DNA of 64,000 nt, taken from positions 89,355 through 153,354 of the forward strand of contig JAJDCP010000185.1 of NCBI GenBank assembly GCA_029260765.1, read 5' to 3'. The translations under genes were made by a program, and so were the position numbers. Positions within the stretch are counted from its first letter, which is position 1, and every line of letters begins with the position of its first letter. Below, one piece after another: positions 44,727 through 53,313 of the stretch. The stretch comes from Planctomycetota bacterium (GTDB lineage: Bacteria; Planctomycetota; J058; JAJDCP01). The notes under the pieces were generated by a model. The model was not told the origin of the DNA. It ran no database searches and saw nothing but the letters and a program-made list of their open reading frames with translations.

Positions 44727-45554
44727 TCACCGCAGCGTCCCGCGCCACACGATGCCCCAGACAGGGCGCTGCTTCAGCCAACGCCGCGCCAGCGGGGCGC
44801 ACAATCGATCGCCAAGCAGCGCCTCGACCGCTGCCCGCAGAAGGGGCTGGCGGCCATCGCAGGGACGCAGACTGCGCAGCGCCTCGAAACGCGCTCCGGC
44901 ATGGACGTCTGCCAGTCCCCGCAGCACGACCTCGAGCGAGGGCCGCACTCTGAGCGCGCGGACTGCCTGCCAGGCCGCTTCCCGAACCTCCCCCACACGG
45001 TCTGCCAGCAGCGAGAGAAGCTGCTCGGCTGGCACGCTACCGGCCTCCAGCCGCGCCAGGCAACGTGCGGCAGCGGCCCTTTCGGAGGCGTTGCCGCTCA
45101 GCGCCGCGAGCACGCGCAGCAACTCGGCGCTCAGCTCGTCGCTCGGCACTAGCGGTGCAGCGGCAGCGAACATTCCCGGCTGCCCGAGCAGACTGCGCAC
45201 GCGCGTCGATACAAGAGCTCCGGCTTCAGGCAACAGCCGTAGCTGCCAACAGACACTGCGCAGCACGCGTGCATCGGCGTCGTCCAGCATCTTGCCCAGC
45301 GCCCTCCCGACGCGCACGGGTTCATCGGGCCAGACTCCCAGGGCCACGGCCACCGCACAGCGCACCCGAGGGCACGGATCGTCACAGGCTGCTAGCAGCG
45401 CCTCGAAGGCACCGCGCAGGGGCGTCTCTGCCAGCGTCTCAACGGCTGCCTGGCGCACGGCCGGCTCGGAACTCTGAAGGTTTTCGATCAGACGGCTCTC
45501 CAGGCTCTGGGCCAGACAGGGCAGCGTCCACAATAGAAACAGGATGCGATGCAA
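44727..45554 (-). CDS. Exported HEAT-repeat protein
   Basis: 275 aa from TTG 45554, chosen because GGAGGAG lies five bases upstream and the product starts with a signal peptide (HRILFLLWTLPCLAQS). The rest is alpha-helical HEAT-like repeats of about 30-35 residues, e.g. SSEPAVRQAAVETLAETPL, CPRVRCAVAVALGVWPD, VGEVREAAWQAVRALRV and GARFEALRSLR. Such arrays act as protein-binding scaffolds. Binding partner unknown. The long open frame upstream of the TTG has no protein character. Confidence 0.75.
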   Translation of the reverse strand: MHRILFLLWTLPCLAQSLESRLIENLQSSEPAVRQAAVETLAETPLRGAFEALLAACDDPCPRVRCAVAVALGVWPDEPVRVGRALGKMLDDADARVLRSVCWQLRLLPEAGALVSTRVRSLLGQPGMFAAAAPLVPSDELSAELLRVLAALSGNASERAAAARCLARLEAGSVPAEQLLSLLADRVGEVREAAWQAVRALRVRPSLEVVLRGLADVHAGARFEALRSLRPCDGRQPLLRAAVEALLGDRLCAPLARRWLKQRPVWGIVWRGTLR

Positions 45555-45702
45555 GGCAGCTCCTCCGGGTTGCAACACCCGAAGGAGAGCACAACCCGTG
45601 CCGCTAGCGAGCCAGCCTGCAAGAGGCAGAACCCGCCGCGGCGGACCTCCACCCGTCGTCAACGAGCTACGGACAGCTGTCGGACTGCCAAAGACAGTTT
45701 GC

Positions 45703-46449
45703 TCAGTCAGGCCCCGCCGTAGCCAGCAGCCGCCGGCGTCGCACCCGCAGGAACACAAACAGCGCCGCGACCAGGCACAGCGCCCCGCCCAACGCCGCGA
45801 CTCCTGGTGTCCCCAGGGGAGCCAGGGCAGGCTGCAGGGCTTGCTGGATTCCGGCGCCGGGCAGCTTCCCTTCAACCACGAGCACGGCCCCTGCGGTCAG
45901 GCACATGGACAGGAGCAGGCTGAGCGCCGGCAGAACCAGGCCGGGAAGGCGCGCACTCTTCGCGCTGCTGAGGCGTCCCGAGCGCCTGCGCGGTGCGGAT
46001 CTCTGCTCGATCCGGCCGGACGCCTCGCGGCTCGGAAGCTTGGTCTTCTTGGCGGAGTTGCTGGCCAGGCGTCCCGAGCGAGTCTTGGAGCGCGCCGAAG
46101 CGGCCGCCTGCCGTTTCGACCGACCGGAGCGTTTGCGGCGCGGCTCGGGCTCGGCTGGCGGCGGCGGCGGATTCCTATCGACAAAACGTTTCAGCCCGTG
46201 TCCAGGGCCGGGCGTCCGCTTGCTTCTGCCCCGCCGCACGCGGCAGCGCCGAGCCGGGGCAGCAACCTCCGCCTGCACCGTGCTCGAGATCAAGCCGGCG
46301 ATGATGTCCGCGACCCAGACCGCTTTGTTGTCCCCTTCCCGACGTATGCGGCAATCGACGGAGAGGCGACCCGCGCGTACGAACTTGGAGATCTGCCGGC
46401 TGCTGAAGGGTCCCATCTTGCCGTGGGTGGTCTCGATCAGGAAAGGCAT
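45703..46449 (-). CDS. GYF-domain membrane protein with basic SGR-rich linker
   Basis: 248 aa from ATG 46449 (GGAGACC upstream). Residues 1-50 form a GYF_2-type domain: MPFLIETTHGKMGPFSSRQI, a GR-L turn (RAGRLSVDCRIRREGDN) and AVWVADII. Then an Arg/Lys/Ser-rich linker with the tetrapeptide RSGR or ASGR four times, then two hydrophobic helices (LVLPALSLLLSMCLTAGAVL and GVAALGGALCLVAALFVFL) and a short basic tail. GYF_2 domains bind proline-rich peptides and are frequent in planctomycetes. Expected topology: domain and linker in the cytoplasm. Function unknown. Confidence 0.75.
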   Translation of the reverse strand: MPFLIETTHGKMGPFSSRQISKFVRAGRLSVDCRIRREGDNKAVWVADIIAGLISSTVQAEVAAPARRCRVRRGRSKRTPGPGHGLKRFVDRNPPPPPAEPEPRRKRSGRSKRQAAASARSKTRSGRLASNSAKKTKLPSREASGRIEQRSAPRRRSGRLSSAKSARLPGLVLPALSLLLSMCLTAGAVLVVEGKLPGAGIQQALQPALAPLGTPGVAALGGALCLVAALFVFLRVRRRRLLATAGPD

Positions 46450-46556
46450 CGCAGGTCTCCGCGCAGGGGGTCCACAGAGATGTAGCCGGGCCAACCAGGT
46501 CTTGGTGCACACTGTTTGCAGGAGATGGCGAATTGCTTGCCTCAGGACGGCCCAGA

Positions 46557-46585
46557 TTGCCCCCTCGCCCGGCGACGCCTATACT
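46557..46585 (+). promoter_or_regulatory. Promoter of the TAG-interrupted gene
   Basis: TTGCCC and TATACT with a 17-base spacer, ending 33 bases before the ATG at 46619. This is the closest match to a sigma-70 promoter that I found in the window. Confidence 0.55.
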
Positions 46586-46618
46586 TTCGAGCACACACCA
46601 CTCGTATGAGGAAGACAG

Positions 46619-46966
46619 ATGCATCTATATGTCGAGCTCTGGAGTCCCCGCCCTGCTTGGTTGGCTTTGGCTGTGGAGGAACGCTAGAGTTATCTCGCGC
46701 AACTCGGCCCCGCGATCCAACAGCTGATGGAGAAAGGTGTCGAGATCGTCGGATTCGCGCGCAACGACAAGACCACGCCCCACACCAGCGGGCATCACTA
46801 TCTGGCCGTCTGGAAGATGCCGAGCATCGAGCAGGTCGAGGCGCTCGAGAATGCCGTCGCCCAGGCGGGCTGGCATGACTATTTCGAGCAGGTCAACGCC
46901 CGCGGCCCGTTGATAGCCGCCAGCGAGGCGCTCGCAGACATGGCACACCTGGGGGCGCAGGACTAG
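46619..46966 (+). pseudogene. Small DUF6616-like gene interrupted by an in-frame TAG
   Basis: One frame reads from ATG 46619 (GAGGA six bases upstream) to TAG 46964-46966, 115 codons, but codon 23 is TAG (46685-46687). Before it: MHLYVELWSPRPAWLALAVEER; after it SYLAQLGPAIQQLMEKGVEI and onward through HHYLAVWKMPSIEQVEAL and WHDYFEQVNARG. From memory this matches the DUF6616 family of about 100-residue alpha/beta proteins, in which a residue such as R or Q would sit at the stop. The frame is otherwise intact and has a good promoter, so the mutation is recent, a sequencing error, or the codon is read through. TAG is a normal stop elsewhere here. Restart at ATG 46727 would give a 79-residue fragment. 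Confidence 0.65.
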
Positions 46967-46972
46967 CAGCCT

Positions 46973-47422
46973 TTAGCGCTCGAGCTGGTCCTGACGGGCG
47001 TAGCTGATGTCCGTCAGACCGACGATCAGACACGAGTTGAGCGTCGCCACCACATTTCCCACCTCCACATCGGCGCCCGCGTCGATGATCACGGGCAGTG
47101 TATCCTGGTTGCTGGCCGCTCGGGCCTCGCGCAGATCGGCCTCCAACGACTCGAGGCTGGCAGCATCGGGCAAGAACCCGTAATGTTTGTTGTGGACGCG
47201 CAGCTCGCAGCCCTGGTCCCGATTGCGCAGAATCAAGCGCAGATCGTGCAGCACCGGCGCGGCCACGGCGGCCGGACCGGAATGGCGTGGCAGGTAACTG
47301 TCCAAGCGACCCTCGTCGAGCTTGAACTTGCTGGCTACCATGAAAAAGATCAGCAGGAGGAAGGTGACATCGATCATGGGTGTCATGTCGAGGCCCTTGT
47401 CTTCTCGCTTCGCATCATCCAT
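46973..47422 (-). CDS. ExbD/TolR-family protein
   Basis: 149 aa from ATG 47422 (AAGGAG seven bases upstream). One N-terminal transmembrane helix with the essential aspartate in the family motif LDMTPMIDVTFLLLIFFMV, then a periplasmic domain of about 110 residues (PVIIDAGADVEVGNVVATLN matches the C-terminal half). ExbD works with an ExbB/TolQ channel to couple the proton gradient to outer-membrane transport or integrity. No exbB or tonB lies beside it, so it is an orphan or the partner is elsewhere. Confidence 0.88.
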   Translation of the reverse strand: MDDAKREDKGLDMTPMIDVTFLLLIFFMVASKFKLDEGRLDSYLPRHSGPAAVAAPVLHDLRLILRNRDQGCELRVHNKHYGFLPDAASLESLEADLREARAASNQDTLPVIIDAGADVEVGNVVATLNSCLIVGLTDISYARQDQLER

Positions 47423-47519
47423 CGAGGGGCTCCTTGCAGACGGTATCCCTCGATGGTATTGCCATTTCGAAAACATTCAATTGCCATTTTGAAAATTTCC
47501 AGCCAAGAGAGGCCCTGCG

Positions 47520-48602
47520 ATGAGAAACACCCTGGCAATCCTGTGGCTCTTGACGGCCGGCCTGCAGGCCCAGGACGACCCGCTCAGCGCGCGGCTCGAG
47601 GCAGAGCAGGCTCTGGTGGCAGAGCTCAGCAGCCAGCAGGTCAACGTCGATCTCAGTGACGCCGCGTTGGCGGATGGCGCTGCATGGATCGAAGCCCTGG
47701 CGGGCATCGCCGTCGAGATTCCGGCGCAGCACGCGGACGAATCGATCCAACTGGTACTCCGGCAGGTCTCGCTCTGGAATGTTCTGCGCCTGCTCGCTTC
47801 CCAGACAGGCCTGCACATCGTCGTCGATCCCGACGACCGGCGTGTGCTGCTGACCACTGCTGAGGAAGCCGGCCTGCAGCGCGTGGAGGCCGTTTTCAGT
47901 GCCCGCGAGCTGGAGCGCCTGCTGGCCCGTCCCGACAGGCTGCCCCGCCCTCCCCAAGAGATCGCAGAGACCGAGCCAGGAAGCTATCGGCTGCGCCTGG
48001 GAGGCTCGGATGTCGCCTTCAGCGGCGTGGACGGAGCCGTCGCGATCGTCGACGGGGGGCTCGCCCTGCTGCTCGATGACAGCTGGTCCGCGCCCCCGGA
48101 CGAGCAGGACTCCCAGCTGCTAGAGATCCTTCAGACCCGGGTCAGCCTCGACTTCATGCCCGAGCTGTCCTTCGAAGACCGGATCGACTTCATCCGCCAG
48201 ATCAGCCGCCTTCCCCTGGTCGTCAGCCGCGACGCCCTGGGCGCAGCCGAAGACATCGAAGCCCCCGCGCTGAAGCTGACCGACACGGAGTTGGGCGTCG
48301 CACTCAAGCTATTGCTGGCCCAATACCCCGCGAGGCTGCGCTTCAAGATCGACGCAGGCGTTGTCCTGGTGGGGACTGCAGCAGAGCTCAAAGAACGCAA
48401 GCTGGCCGTCCGCTGTTTCGACGACGACGACGGCAGCGAGCTCTGGACGGCGCCGATTCTGCTCGAGGGCGGCGGCACGATCCTCGGTCTGAGGCTCACC
48501 AGGACGGCCGTGCTGGTCTACACACGTTCCGAGCGGGGAGACGAAGCCTGGATCTTCGTGCGCCGCACAGGCGTTCCGTTCGCTCGCATACCTTTGCGCT
48601 GA
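47520..48602 (+). CDS. Exported protein with STN-like domains
   Basis: 360 aa, signal peptide MRNTLAILWLLTAGLQAQ. Two related segments look like STN/secretin-N modules: one at about 38-110 (VNVDLSDAALADGAAWIEAL ... LWNVLRLLASQTGLHIVVD) and one at about 205-285 (VSLDFMPELSFEDRIDFI ... LGVALKLLLAQYPARLRF). In TonB-dependent receptors and secretins these modules sit in the periplasm and contact partners. There is no barrel or secretin core here. The divergent neighbour is an ExbD protein 97 bases away, so a link to TonB-like energy transduction is possible. Confidence 0.7.
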   Translation: MRNTLAILWLLTAGLQAQDDPLSARLEAEQALVAELSSQQVNVDLSDAALADGAAWIEALAGIAVEIPAQHADESIQLVLRQVSLWNVLRLLASQTGLHIVVDPDDRRVLLTTAEEAGLQRVEAVFSARELERLLARPDRLPRPPQEIAETEPGSYRLRLGGSDVAFSGVDGAVAIVDGGLALLLDDSWSAPPDEQDSQLLEILQTRVSLDFMPELSFEDRIDFIRQISRLPLVVSRDALGAAEDIEAPALKLTDTELGVALKLLLAQYPARLRFKIDAGVVLVGTAAELKERKLAVRCFDDDDGSELWTAPILLEGGGTILGLRLTRTAVLVYTRSERGDEAWIFVRRTGVPFARIPLR

Positions 48603-48695
48603 CCCGTCCAGCGTGACTGCTTGCATTCAGTCCCACAAGTTGCGTATTCATCCAAGAGACATCGCGGTTCATGTACCGCAGTGCAGGGGGAATTC

Positions 48696-49880
48696 ATGTC
48701 CGACCAGATTCTACTCGGTACCCGCAAGGGAACTCTGATCCTCGACCGCCTCGCATCTGGCTGGCAGGCACGCACGCTGTGCCATCCGGGGGTTTCGGTC
48801 AGCTATGCCAGCGGCGACCCTCGCGACGGCACGCTCTGGGCCGCTCTCGATCACGGGCACTGGGGGCCCAAGCTCTCACGCTCCAACGATGGCGGAGAGA
48901 CCTGGAAAGACGTGCCCCAGATCAAGTATCCCGCGCAGGCGCGCTTCGTGGCCAGCTACCTGCCGGGCCCGGACGATCCGCCCGAAAATCCGTCCAAAAA
49001 ACCCGAGTACAAAGACGCCAAGCTGTTGAAACTGTGGGTCATCGCCTTCGGCGGCGCCGACCAACCCGGCACGATGCACATCGGCACGATCCCTGGCGGC
49101 CTGTTTACCAGTCACGATGGCGGCGAGAGCTTCGAGCTGAACCGAGAGCTCTGGAACCACGAGAGCCGTGGCGGCGACCTGTTTGCAGGCGAGGCCACCA
49201 GTCCCATGGAGTGGGGCGGCACACCGGCCGCGGCCGCCTATGGAGAGTTCGCAGCCGGCATCCACTCCGTGGTCATCGACCCGACGGACTCCCGGCACAT
49301 GTACATCGCCGTCTCCTGCGCAGGCGTGTTGGAGTCCACCGATGCAGGCAAGACCTGGCTGGGCCGCAATCAGGGGATGTTGATGGACTACCTCCCCGAG
49401 CCCGCCGCCGACTGGGGCCACGACCCGCACTTTGTCAGCATCTGCCCCGGCCAACCCGAGCATCTCTGGCAGCAGAATCACTGCGGGGTCTTCTACAGCA
49501 GCGACGCCGCCAAGACCTGGAAGAAAGTCAGCAATCCCGACCAGGGCGTGTTCTTCGGATTTCCCGTAGCGGTCGATGCCCAGGATGGCCGCACGGCCTG
49601 GGTGGTTCCCGCCCAAGGAGATGCCGAACGCGTGGCTGTCGGAGGAGGCCTGTTCGTCGGCCGCAGCCAGGACGGTGGCGAGAGCTGGGAGTGCCTGCGC
49701 GAAGGGCTTCCCCAGGAGCATGCCTACGATATCGTCTACCGCCACGCGCTCGACGTCTCCGGGGATCGTTTGTGCTTTGGAAGCACGACCGGCAACGTGT
49801 TTGTGTCCGAAGACCGCGGAGAGTCCTGGCGCTGCCTGGGCCACAACTTCCCGCCTGTGCACTCGGTCCGTTTTCTGTAA
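48696..49880 (+). CDS. BNR/Asp-box repeat protein (sialidase-like propeller)
   Basis: 394 aa from ATG 48696 (GCAGGGGGA upstream). Six Asp-box-like repeats: SNDGGETWKD, SHDGGESFEL, STDAGKTWLG, SSDAAKTWKK, SQDGGESWEC, SEDRGESWRC. These mark a beta-propeller. No signal peptide, so it is probably cytoplasmic and probably not a true sialidase; catalytic sialidase residues were not recognised. Members of this subfamily often sit next to a MoaD/ThiS-like gene, as here (12 bases downstream). Function unknown. Confidence 0.82.
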   Translation: MSDQILLGTRKGTLILDRLASGWQARTLCHPGVSVSYASGDPRDGTLWAALDHGHWGPKLSRSNDGGETWKDVPQIKYPAQARFVASYLPGPDDPPENPSKKPEYKDAKLLKLWVIAFGGADQPGTMHIGTIPGGLFTSHDGGESFELNRELWNHESRGGDLFAGEATSPMEWGGTPAAAAYGEFAAGIHSVVIDPTDSRHMYIAVSCAGVLESTDAGKTWLGRNQGMLMDYLPEPAADWGHDPHFVSICPGQPEHLWQQNHCGVFYSSDAAKTWKKVSNPDQGVFFGFPVAVDAQDGRTAWVVPAQGDAERVAVGGGLFVGRSQDGGESWECLREGLPQEHAYDIVYRHALDVSGDRLCFGSTTGNVFVSEDRGESWRCLGHNFPPVHSVRFL

Positions 49881-49891
49881 GGGGGCGCGTG

Positions 49892-50167
49892 ATGCCCAGA
49901 GTCAAGATCGCACCGCAGCTGACACGTTTCTTCCCCGGCCTGGCCGGGCTGGTCGAAGTCGAAGCGGCCAGCGTGGCTGAGGTGGTCCGGGCAGTCGACG
50001 CCCTCGCTCCCGGATTGGCTGATTACGTTGTCGATGAACGCGGAGCTCTGCGCCGGCACGTCAATCTCTTCATCGGCCCGGAGATGGTGGTCGACCGAGC
50101 CGGGCTGTCCGACAAAGTGGCTGCCTCGCAGACCGTCACCATCGCGCAGGCGCTCTCGGGCGGCTGA
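49892..50167 (+). CDS. MoaD/ThiS-family sulfur-carrier-like protein
   Basis: 91 aa from ATG 49892 (AAGGGGG upstream). Beta-grasp ubiquitin-like fold inferred from KIAPQLTRFFPGLAGLVEVE, VAEVVRAVDALAPGLADYV, HVNLFIGPEMV and the C-terminal ALSGG. The free Gly-Gly end is what adenylating enzymes activate and thiolate or conjugate. No moeB/thiF-type activating enzyme lies nearby. Same strand and 11-base gap with the propeller gene imply joint expression and a shared job. A long frame running through the propeller gene also ends here, but only this part is coding. Confidence 0.82.
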   Translation: MPRVKIAPQLTRFFPGLAGLVEVEAASVAEVVRAVDALAPGLADYVVDERGALRRHVNLFIGPEMVVDRAGLSDKVAASQTVTIAQALSGG

Positions 50168-50211
50168 GCCTGCCTGGGTTCGCGGCGCGGGTTCCCGAGG
50201 CCCACGCGGGA

Positions 50212-50255
50212 GAGTTGGGCGCTCTGGGCCGCAAGCCGCACAGAGCGTCCAACTC
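50212..50255. terminator. Strong bidirectional hairpin
   Basis: Arms GAGTTGGGCGCTCTG and CAGAGCGTCCAACTC pair with one G-U, enclosing a 14-base loop that itself contains GGC/GCC. It lies between the convergent ThiS-like and cysteine-cluster genes, as expected of a shared terminator. Confidence 0.7.
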
Positions 50256-50259
50256 AAGG

Positions 50260-51576
50260 CTAAGGGAGCCAAGGGGCGCGTGCAAAGGGGATCAATTGCT
50301 CGGGCGCGCTGAGCTGCAGGATCGGCAACAGCCTCACCGCGCGATAGAAGGCAAGGTTGAAGCGTTCGGCCACTGTCGCGCCCTCGACCCTGGGCTCCAG
50401 CGCCGCGGCCAACACCACGACCAGAGACAACAGCACAAGCCCCGCCAGCACTGAGCCTCCGGGCTCGAGCGTACGCAGCGACCAGAGCTCATGCACGACC
50501 AACTCGCGAGCCATCGCCTCGGCCTCGGCGCTCAGACAAGGCAGCTCGACTGCCGAGGACAGCTCGCCCGCCACGCCCATCAAGAGCACATCTTCTTTGA
50601 GCTTCGCCAGCGCGACAAAGACCCCGCACAGCTGGCGGCAGACCTCGCGTCCCGCCGAGGCTGACGCCGCGTCCGGGGCGCTGTCCAGTCGCTGCGGAGC
50701 TCCTGCACAGAGCGAATCCAGCCAACGCAACCCGCCGCCAAGACCGGCCGTGGGGGAAAGCTCCGGATCCGTCAGTCCCGCCAGCAGGCCCTCTTCGATC
50801 TGCAGGTACTGCTGCCAACCGACCGAGACCCCGGGCGCCAACTCGACCCGCGCTTGTTCGGGCAGGTACAACACCCAGCGCGGAAAGGGTCCCGTCTGGC
50901 CAAAGCCCAGCGCCTGCATCGCGCGCACCCACGGGATCTGCTCGCTGAGCAACGGGCCGCTCACAAAGGTCTGGTGACGCTGCAGACAGCCCCCGTACAG
51001 CGACAGCCGCACACCTCCAGGCACATATCCCAGCCGCGAGGGATAGGTCTGGCAGACCATCGGCTTGCTGTGCGAGCCCGCCAATGCGTGCACGCGGCAC
51101 AGGTTGGTGGCGGGATCGAGGAACACACAGTGGCCGTCGCGTTTGCGCAGGAAGTGCTCGGTCTTGCCTGCTCGCTGGCGCTCGACCATGAATCCGTCAG
51201 GCGTGACTCCCAGGGCGGCCAGGTCTACGGCCAGCAGGCGCTCGATGTCGTGGGGCTGCAGCGGCCCCGCCGAAGGATTCCGACAACTGGAACCACAGCT
51301 CAAACACCGGAAACGCGCCGCGCCGAGCACGCGGACCGGCAGGTCCACCCAGTCCGGCTCTCCCAGCCAGCCCTGGGCGACTGCCAGACGGATCGCCGCA
51401 TCCACTTCGCCGGTCTCTCCGAAGTCGCGCCTGAGGGCCGGTGCATCACGCAGGCCGTCGAAACCAGCGACCACGCACGCAAGAGCGGGCTCCAGAGCGT
51501 GCTCGGCGCCATGGAGAGGTTGCCAGCCAGACGTTGAACGGGTTCCGCGGGCGCGCGGAATGGGGAGTGCGTGCAC
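50260..51576 (-). CDS. YkgJ/FliB-like cysteine-cluster protein
   Basis: 438 aa from GTG 51576 (GGAGG five bases upstream; TTG 51594 is an alternative). Cysteines in FRCLSCGSSCRNP (C91, C94, C98), then CVFLDPATNLCRVHA and MVCQTYPSRLGY: the pattern of YkgJ-type zinc/iron-chelating proteins and of the flagellin lysine methylase FliB, which are thought to hold a metal or Fe-S cluster. The C-terminal 200 residues are helical, with one hydrophobic helix near 385-403. No flagellin gene is near, so methylase activity is only one option. Confidence 0.8.
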   Translation of the reverse strand: MHALPIPRARGTRSTSGWQPLHGAEHALEPALACVVAGFDGLRDAPALRRDFGETGEVDAAIRLAVAQGWLGEPDWVDLPVRVLGAARFRCLSCGSSCRNPSAGPLQPHDIERLLAVDLAALGVTPDGFMVERQRAGKTEHFLRKRDGHCVFLDPATNLCRVHALAGSHSKPMVCQTYPSRLGYVPGGVRLSLYGGCLQRHQTFVSGPLLSEQIPWVRAMQALGFGQTGPFPRWVLYLPEQARVELAPGVSVGWQQYLQIEEGLLAGLTDPELSPTAGLGGGLRWLDSLCAGAPQRLDSAPDAASASAGREVCRQLCGVFVALAKLKEDVLLMGVAGELSSAVELPCLSAEAEAMARELVVHELWSLRTLEPGGSVLAGLVLLSLVVVLAAALEPRVEGATVAERFNLAFYRAVRLLPILQLSAPEQLIPFARAPWLP

Positions 51577-51814
51577 GGAGACCTCCGCAGGCAAATCTCC
51601 ATGCTACGGCAATTGTTGCTCGCTGTGTTGCTTGCCCACATCACTCCCTGGGAAACTTCTGAGAATCTGCTGGATGGACAAACAATTGATCCTCACAATC
51701 TTTTGCACTGAATTCGTATGATTTCCCAACCGTCCTCACCGCAAGCGCTCGCTGTGGAACGGCATTGCTGTGTGGGCAACGGCCGATCACCGCGTGACAC
51801 TTGGAGGTTCCCCC

Positions 51815-52351
51815 GTGAAGTCTATCCTTATCGCCCTGTTTGCCAGTCTCTGCCTGAGCCCCTTGGCCGCCCAGACCATCCGCGTCGGAGACGCCGGAGT
51901 CCAGATCGCCATTCCCGGCGAAGGCTGGTCATTCAACGAAGAAGAGATGTTGGTCTACGATGCAGAGAACCCGGAGGAAGCCAACGCCTTCATCTTCCTG
52001 GTCGCTCTGGAAGCCGCAGACCTGGACGCCGCCGAAGCGATGTGTGACAAAGAGATCGCGCAGGCATTCAGCTCCTGCACGGCCCGCGAAGAAGGTTGGG
52101 TCCAAGATGCCGAGAGCGCGTCGGCGATGGCCTATGTCACCGGTACCGGTGAGCTGGCCGAAGAGGGCGCAGGCAGTTGTTTCTTCGGCGCGGCCGTCGT
52201 GGCCTGCCGTGAGGGTGTCTTCCTGGGCGTTCTCGGCATGTGTGGCCTCGAGAACAAAGACAACGCCGAAGAGATCGAGCAAGCAGACGCCTACCTGACC
52301 AAGGCCCTGATGGAAATGCTCGAGACCGTCGAAGCGGTCCACGGAGAATAG
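51815..52351 (+). CDS. Small secreted protein of unknown function
   Basis: 178 aa from GTG 51815 (GGAGG seven bases upstream; this start gives a clean signal peptide, KSILIALFASLCLSPLAA, cut before QT). Mature part acidic (many Glu, Asp), with paired cysteines (MCDKEIAQAFSSC, SCFFGAAVVACREG) that may form disulfides. No recognised domain. It stands alone, with an A+T-rich stretch upstream (51670-51725) that probably holds its promoter. Confidence 0.7.
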   Translation: MKSILIALFASLCLSPLAAQTIRVGDAGVQIAIPGEGWSFNEEEMLVYDAENPEEANAFIFLVALEAADLDAAEAMCDKEIAQAFSSCTAREEGWVQDAESASAMAYVTGTGELAEEGAGSCFFGAAVVACREGVFLGVLGMCGLENKDNAEEIEQADAYLTKALMEMLETVEAVHGE

Positions 52352-52387
52352 CCCAGCACAGTGCGCCGGGCGGCCCGACTGCCCGGC

Positions 52388-52987
52388 TCAGCCAGCTTCC
52401 GCTGGCCGACGCCGCGCGATCAGCCGGCGGAGCGCCTGGCCCGGCAGGTCCAGGTCACCAAACTCCAACAGCTCGAATTCTTCGCCGAGCAGGCTCGCCG
52501 GCTCCCCGGCCGCCAGGCAAAAGGCGGCCCGGAAGCTGGGCCGCAGCTCGCGCTGGGCGAGCCTGAAGGTTTCCCAGGCCAACAAGCCCCCGGCGGCTAC
52601 CGCCCCTGCCGCACGGCAGAACACCTCACGGTCCCAGTAGCGCGACGCCAGCACCAGGGCATAACGACCCGGGCTGGGCCTGTACCCCTTGAGGTCGGCG
52701 TGCACGGTCTCCAGAGCGAGCCCCGCTGCGGCAGCCCCCAGACGTTGCAGAGCGATGTCGGAGATGTCGACGGCCGTGACCTGCCTGCCCTGCCGGGCGA
52801 AAAACAGCGCCGTACCCGAGAGACCGCATGCCAGCTCGAGGACAGGGCCCGCTGGAATCCCCGCTGCCTCCGCTGCCCGTGCCAGCGGTTGAGGAGCATC
52901 GTTGAGAGCTCCGCTCTGATGCCGGGCATTCCAACGCAACCTGTCGGGATGCGCTTCCGTTGGCTCGTGGCTCGGAGCACAGGTCAT
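52388..52987 (-). CDS. SAM-dependent methyltransferase (TehB-like)
   Basis: 199 aa from ATG 52987 (GGAG seven bases upstream, better spaced than ATG 52993). Class I methyltransferase: RWNARHQSG at the start, motif I VLELACGLSGTALFFARQG (ordinary enzymes have more glycines), AVDISDIALQRL for motif II, and ALVLASRYWDREVF, where TehB-type proteins have the conserved NRYW-like segment. Substrate unknown: members act on tellurite, thiols or small metabolites. Confidence 0.82.
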   Translation of the reverse strand: MTCAPSHEPTEAHPDRLRWNARHQSGALNDAPQPLARAAEAAGIPAGPVLELACGLSGTALFFARQGRQVTAVDISDIALQRLGAAAAGLALETVHADLKGYRPSPGRYALVLASRYWDREVFCRAAGAVAAGGLLAWETFRLAQRELRPSFRAAFCLAAGEPASLLGEEFELLEFGDLDLPGQALRRLIARRRPAEAG

Positions 52988-53313
52988 CGGCATTCTCCTG
53001 CAGGATCTGCTCGGATTGTATACGTGGAAGGACAAAGCGGCGACCCTCACATCTGCCGACGGCTCCCCGAGGCATGGAAATTGTGCCAGGCTGCTGAGGG
53101 GGCGCGGTGGCGGTCGGTGGCTTCCTGCTGCTCGCCGCTAGGATCCGGCTCGGCATCGCCTGGCTGTAAAGATGTTGCGGTCAAGCCGGCTCCGCCGACG
53201 GCCGATGAACGGTGATGTCTGCGCACGTCCAGCGCAGGTGATTCTCCGCATCGACAAGAGGGGCCCGACCCCATGCACCCGAACCCCGAGCCTCGGCCGA
53301 GCAGGAGCCCCGT

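Noticed and set aside
46619..46966. Amber codon read as pyrrolysine or another amino acid
   Set aside because: TAG ends other genes in the window, such as the GT2 gene at 25950 and this gene itself, and no suppressor system is visible.
48671..50167. Single 498-codon plus-strand frame covering both the propeller and ThiS-like genes
   Set aside because: Only its last 92 codons are coding; the first part is an Arg-rich frame shadow of the propeller gene, so this is not a fusion.
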